From CAYNWT01 sp964450955 (GTDB lineage: Bacteria; Planctomycetota; Planctomycetia; Planctomycetales; Planctomycetaceae): 64,000 nucleotides of DNA. The DNA is taken from contig CAYVFI010000012.1 of assembly GCA_964450955.1 (NCBI GenBank), positions 85,549 to 149,548 on the forward strand, in the 5' to 3' direction. Both the position numbers and the translations under genes were made by a program. Shown piece after piece: positions 63,916-64,000 of this stretch. The notes under the pieces were generated by a model. The model was not told where the DNA came from. It made no database searches and worked only from the letters and a program-made list of their open reading frames with translations. Every line of letters starts with the position of its first letter. Positions within the stretch are counted from its first letter, which is position 1.

Positions 63916-64000
63916 GGGTTGTTCCAGCTAGTCAAGTGTGTCGTGAATTCAGCGGGGCGAGCATAGGTTGGATTCCACGTCGCCGCAAACGCTTGCCCAA

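Noticed and set aside
62974..63966. Long open frame opposite ftsY (330 codons)
   Set aside because: It is a high-GC antisense shadow; the strand with FtsY motifs is coding.

Overview
The window looks like a chromosomal segment of a Planctomycetota bacterium with moderately high GC. Lineage markers are the paired DUF1587/DUF1592-type cytochrome-like protein and DUF1552 protein, two large secreted sulfatases, a two-part PntA, a two-step C30-carotenoid type gene set, an OmpL-like porin, and an orphan mraZ away from any division cluster. Both strands are densely coded. I see no prophage, CRISPR array, rRNA or tRNA.

Layout. 0-4 kb: end of an HlyD-type adaptor and the three-gene proton-translocating transhydrogenase operon pntA1-pntA2-pntB. 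4-8 kb: the DUF1592/DUF1552 pair. 8-17 kb (minus strand): a carotenoid operon running squalene/phytoene synthase fused to IspH, a CrtN-like desaturase, an aldehyde dehydrogenase, a CrtP-like oxidase, then an ABC-2 exporter. 17-20 kb: CobW GTPase, a small membrane protein and a sterol-desaturase-family protein. 19.7-22.2 kb: a structured RNA or terminator, mraZ, a palindrome-rich spacer and selA. 22-27 kb: FHA-GAF-PP2C phosphatase, recO, and outer-membrane assembly lipoproteins (BamD-like, LptE-like). 27-33 kb: DUF2156 and GNAT acyltransferases, sulfotransferase, ferredoxin-NADP reductase and a formyltransferase/beta-propeller protein. 33-40 kb: two sulfatases, an RDD protein and TrkH. 40-45 kb: ychF, a small protein plus HNH nuclease pair, a SulP transporter and an HPP protein. 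45 kb: a short lipoprotein gene with two in-frame UGA codons. 45.6-64 kb: DUF3754, S4, esterase, MoaD-like, an EP-rich membrane protein with a toroid domain, a planctomycete secreted protein, quinone reductase, YfhO-like, Dabb, a Cys-rich secreted protein, an M20 amidohydrolase, a YbdK-like ligase, a porin and ftsY.

The main discovery is at 44953..45372. Read through two UGA codons, this frame encodes a lipoprotein with a heavy-metal-associated (HMA) domain in which both metal-binding cysteines of the GMTCxxC motif are UGA (UxxU). Each UGA is followed at plausible distance by its own short hairpin that fits bacterial SECIS rules. The same window carries selA, the selenocysteine synthase gene, so the organism probably decodes UGA as selenocysteine. 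This looks like a double-selenocysteine metal or redox lipoprotein.

Other notable items are the CrtM-IspH fusion that places isoprenoid precursor supply and C30 condensation in one polypeptide, an elaborate folded RNA element downstream of mraZ, duplicated operator-like motifs upstream of mraZ, and several inverted-repeat intergenic elements.
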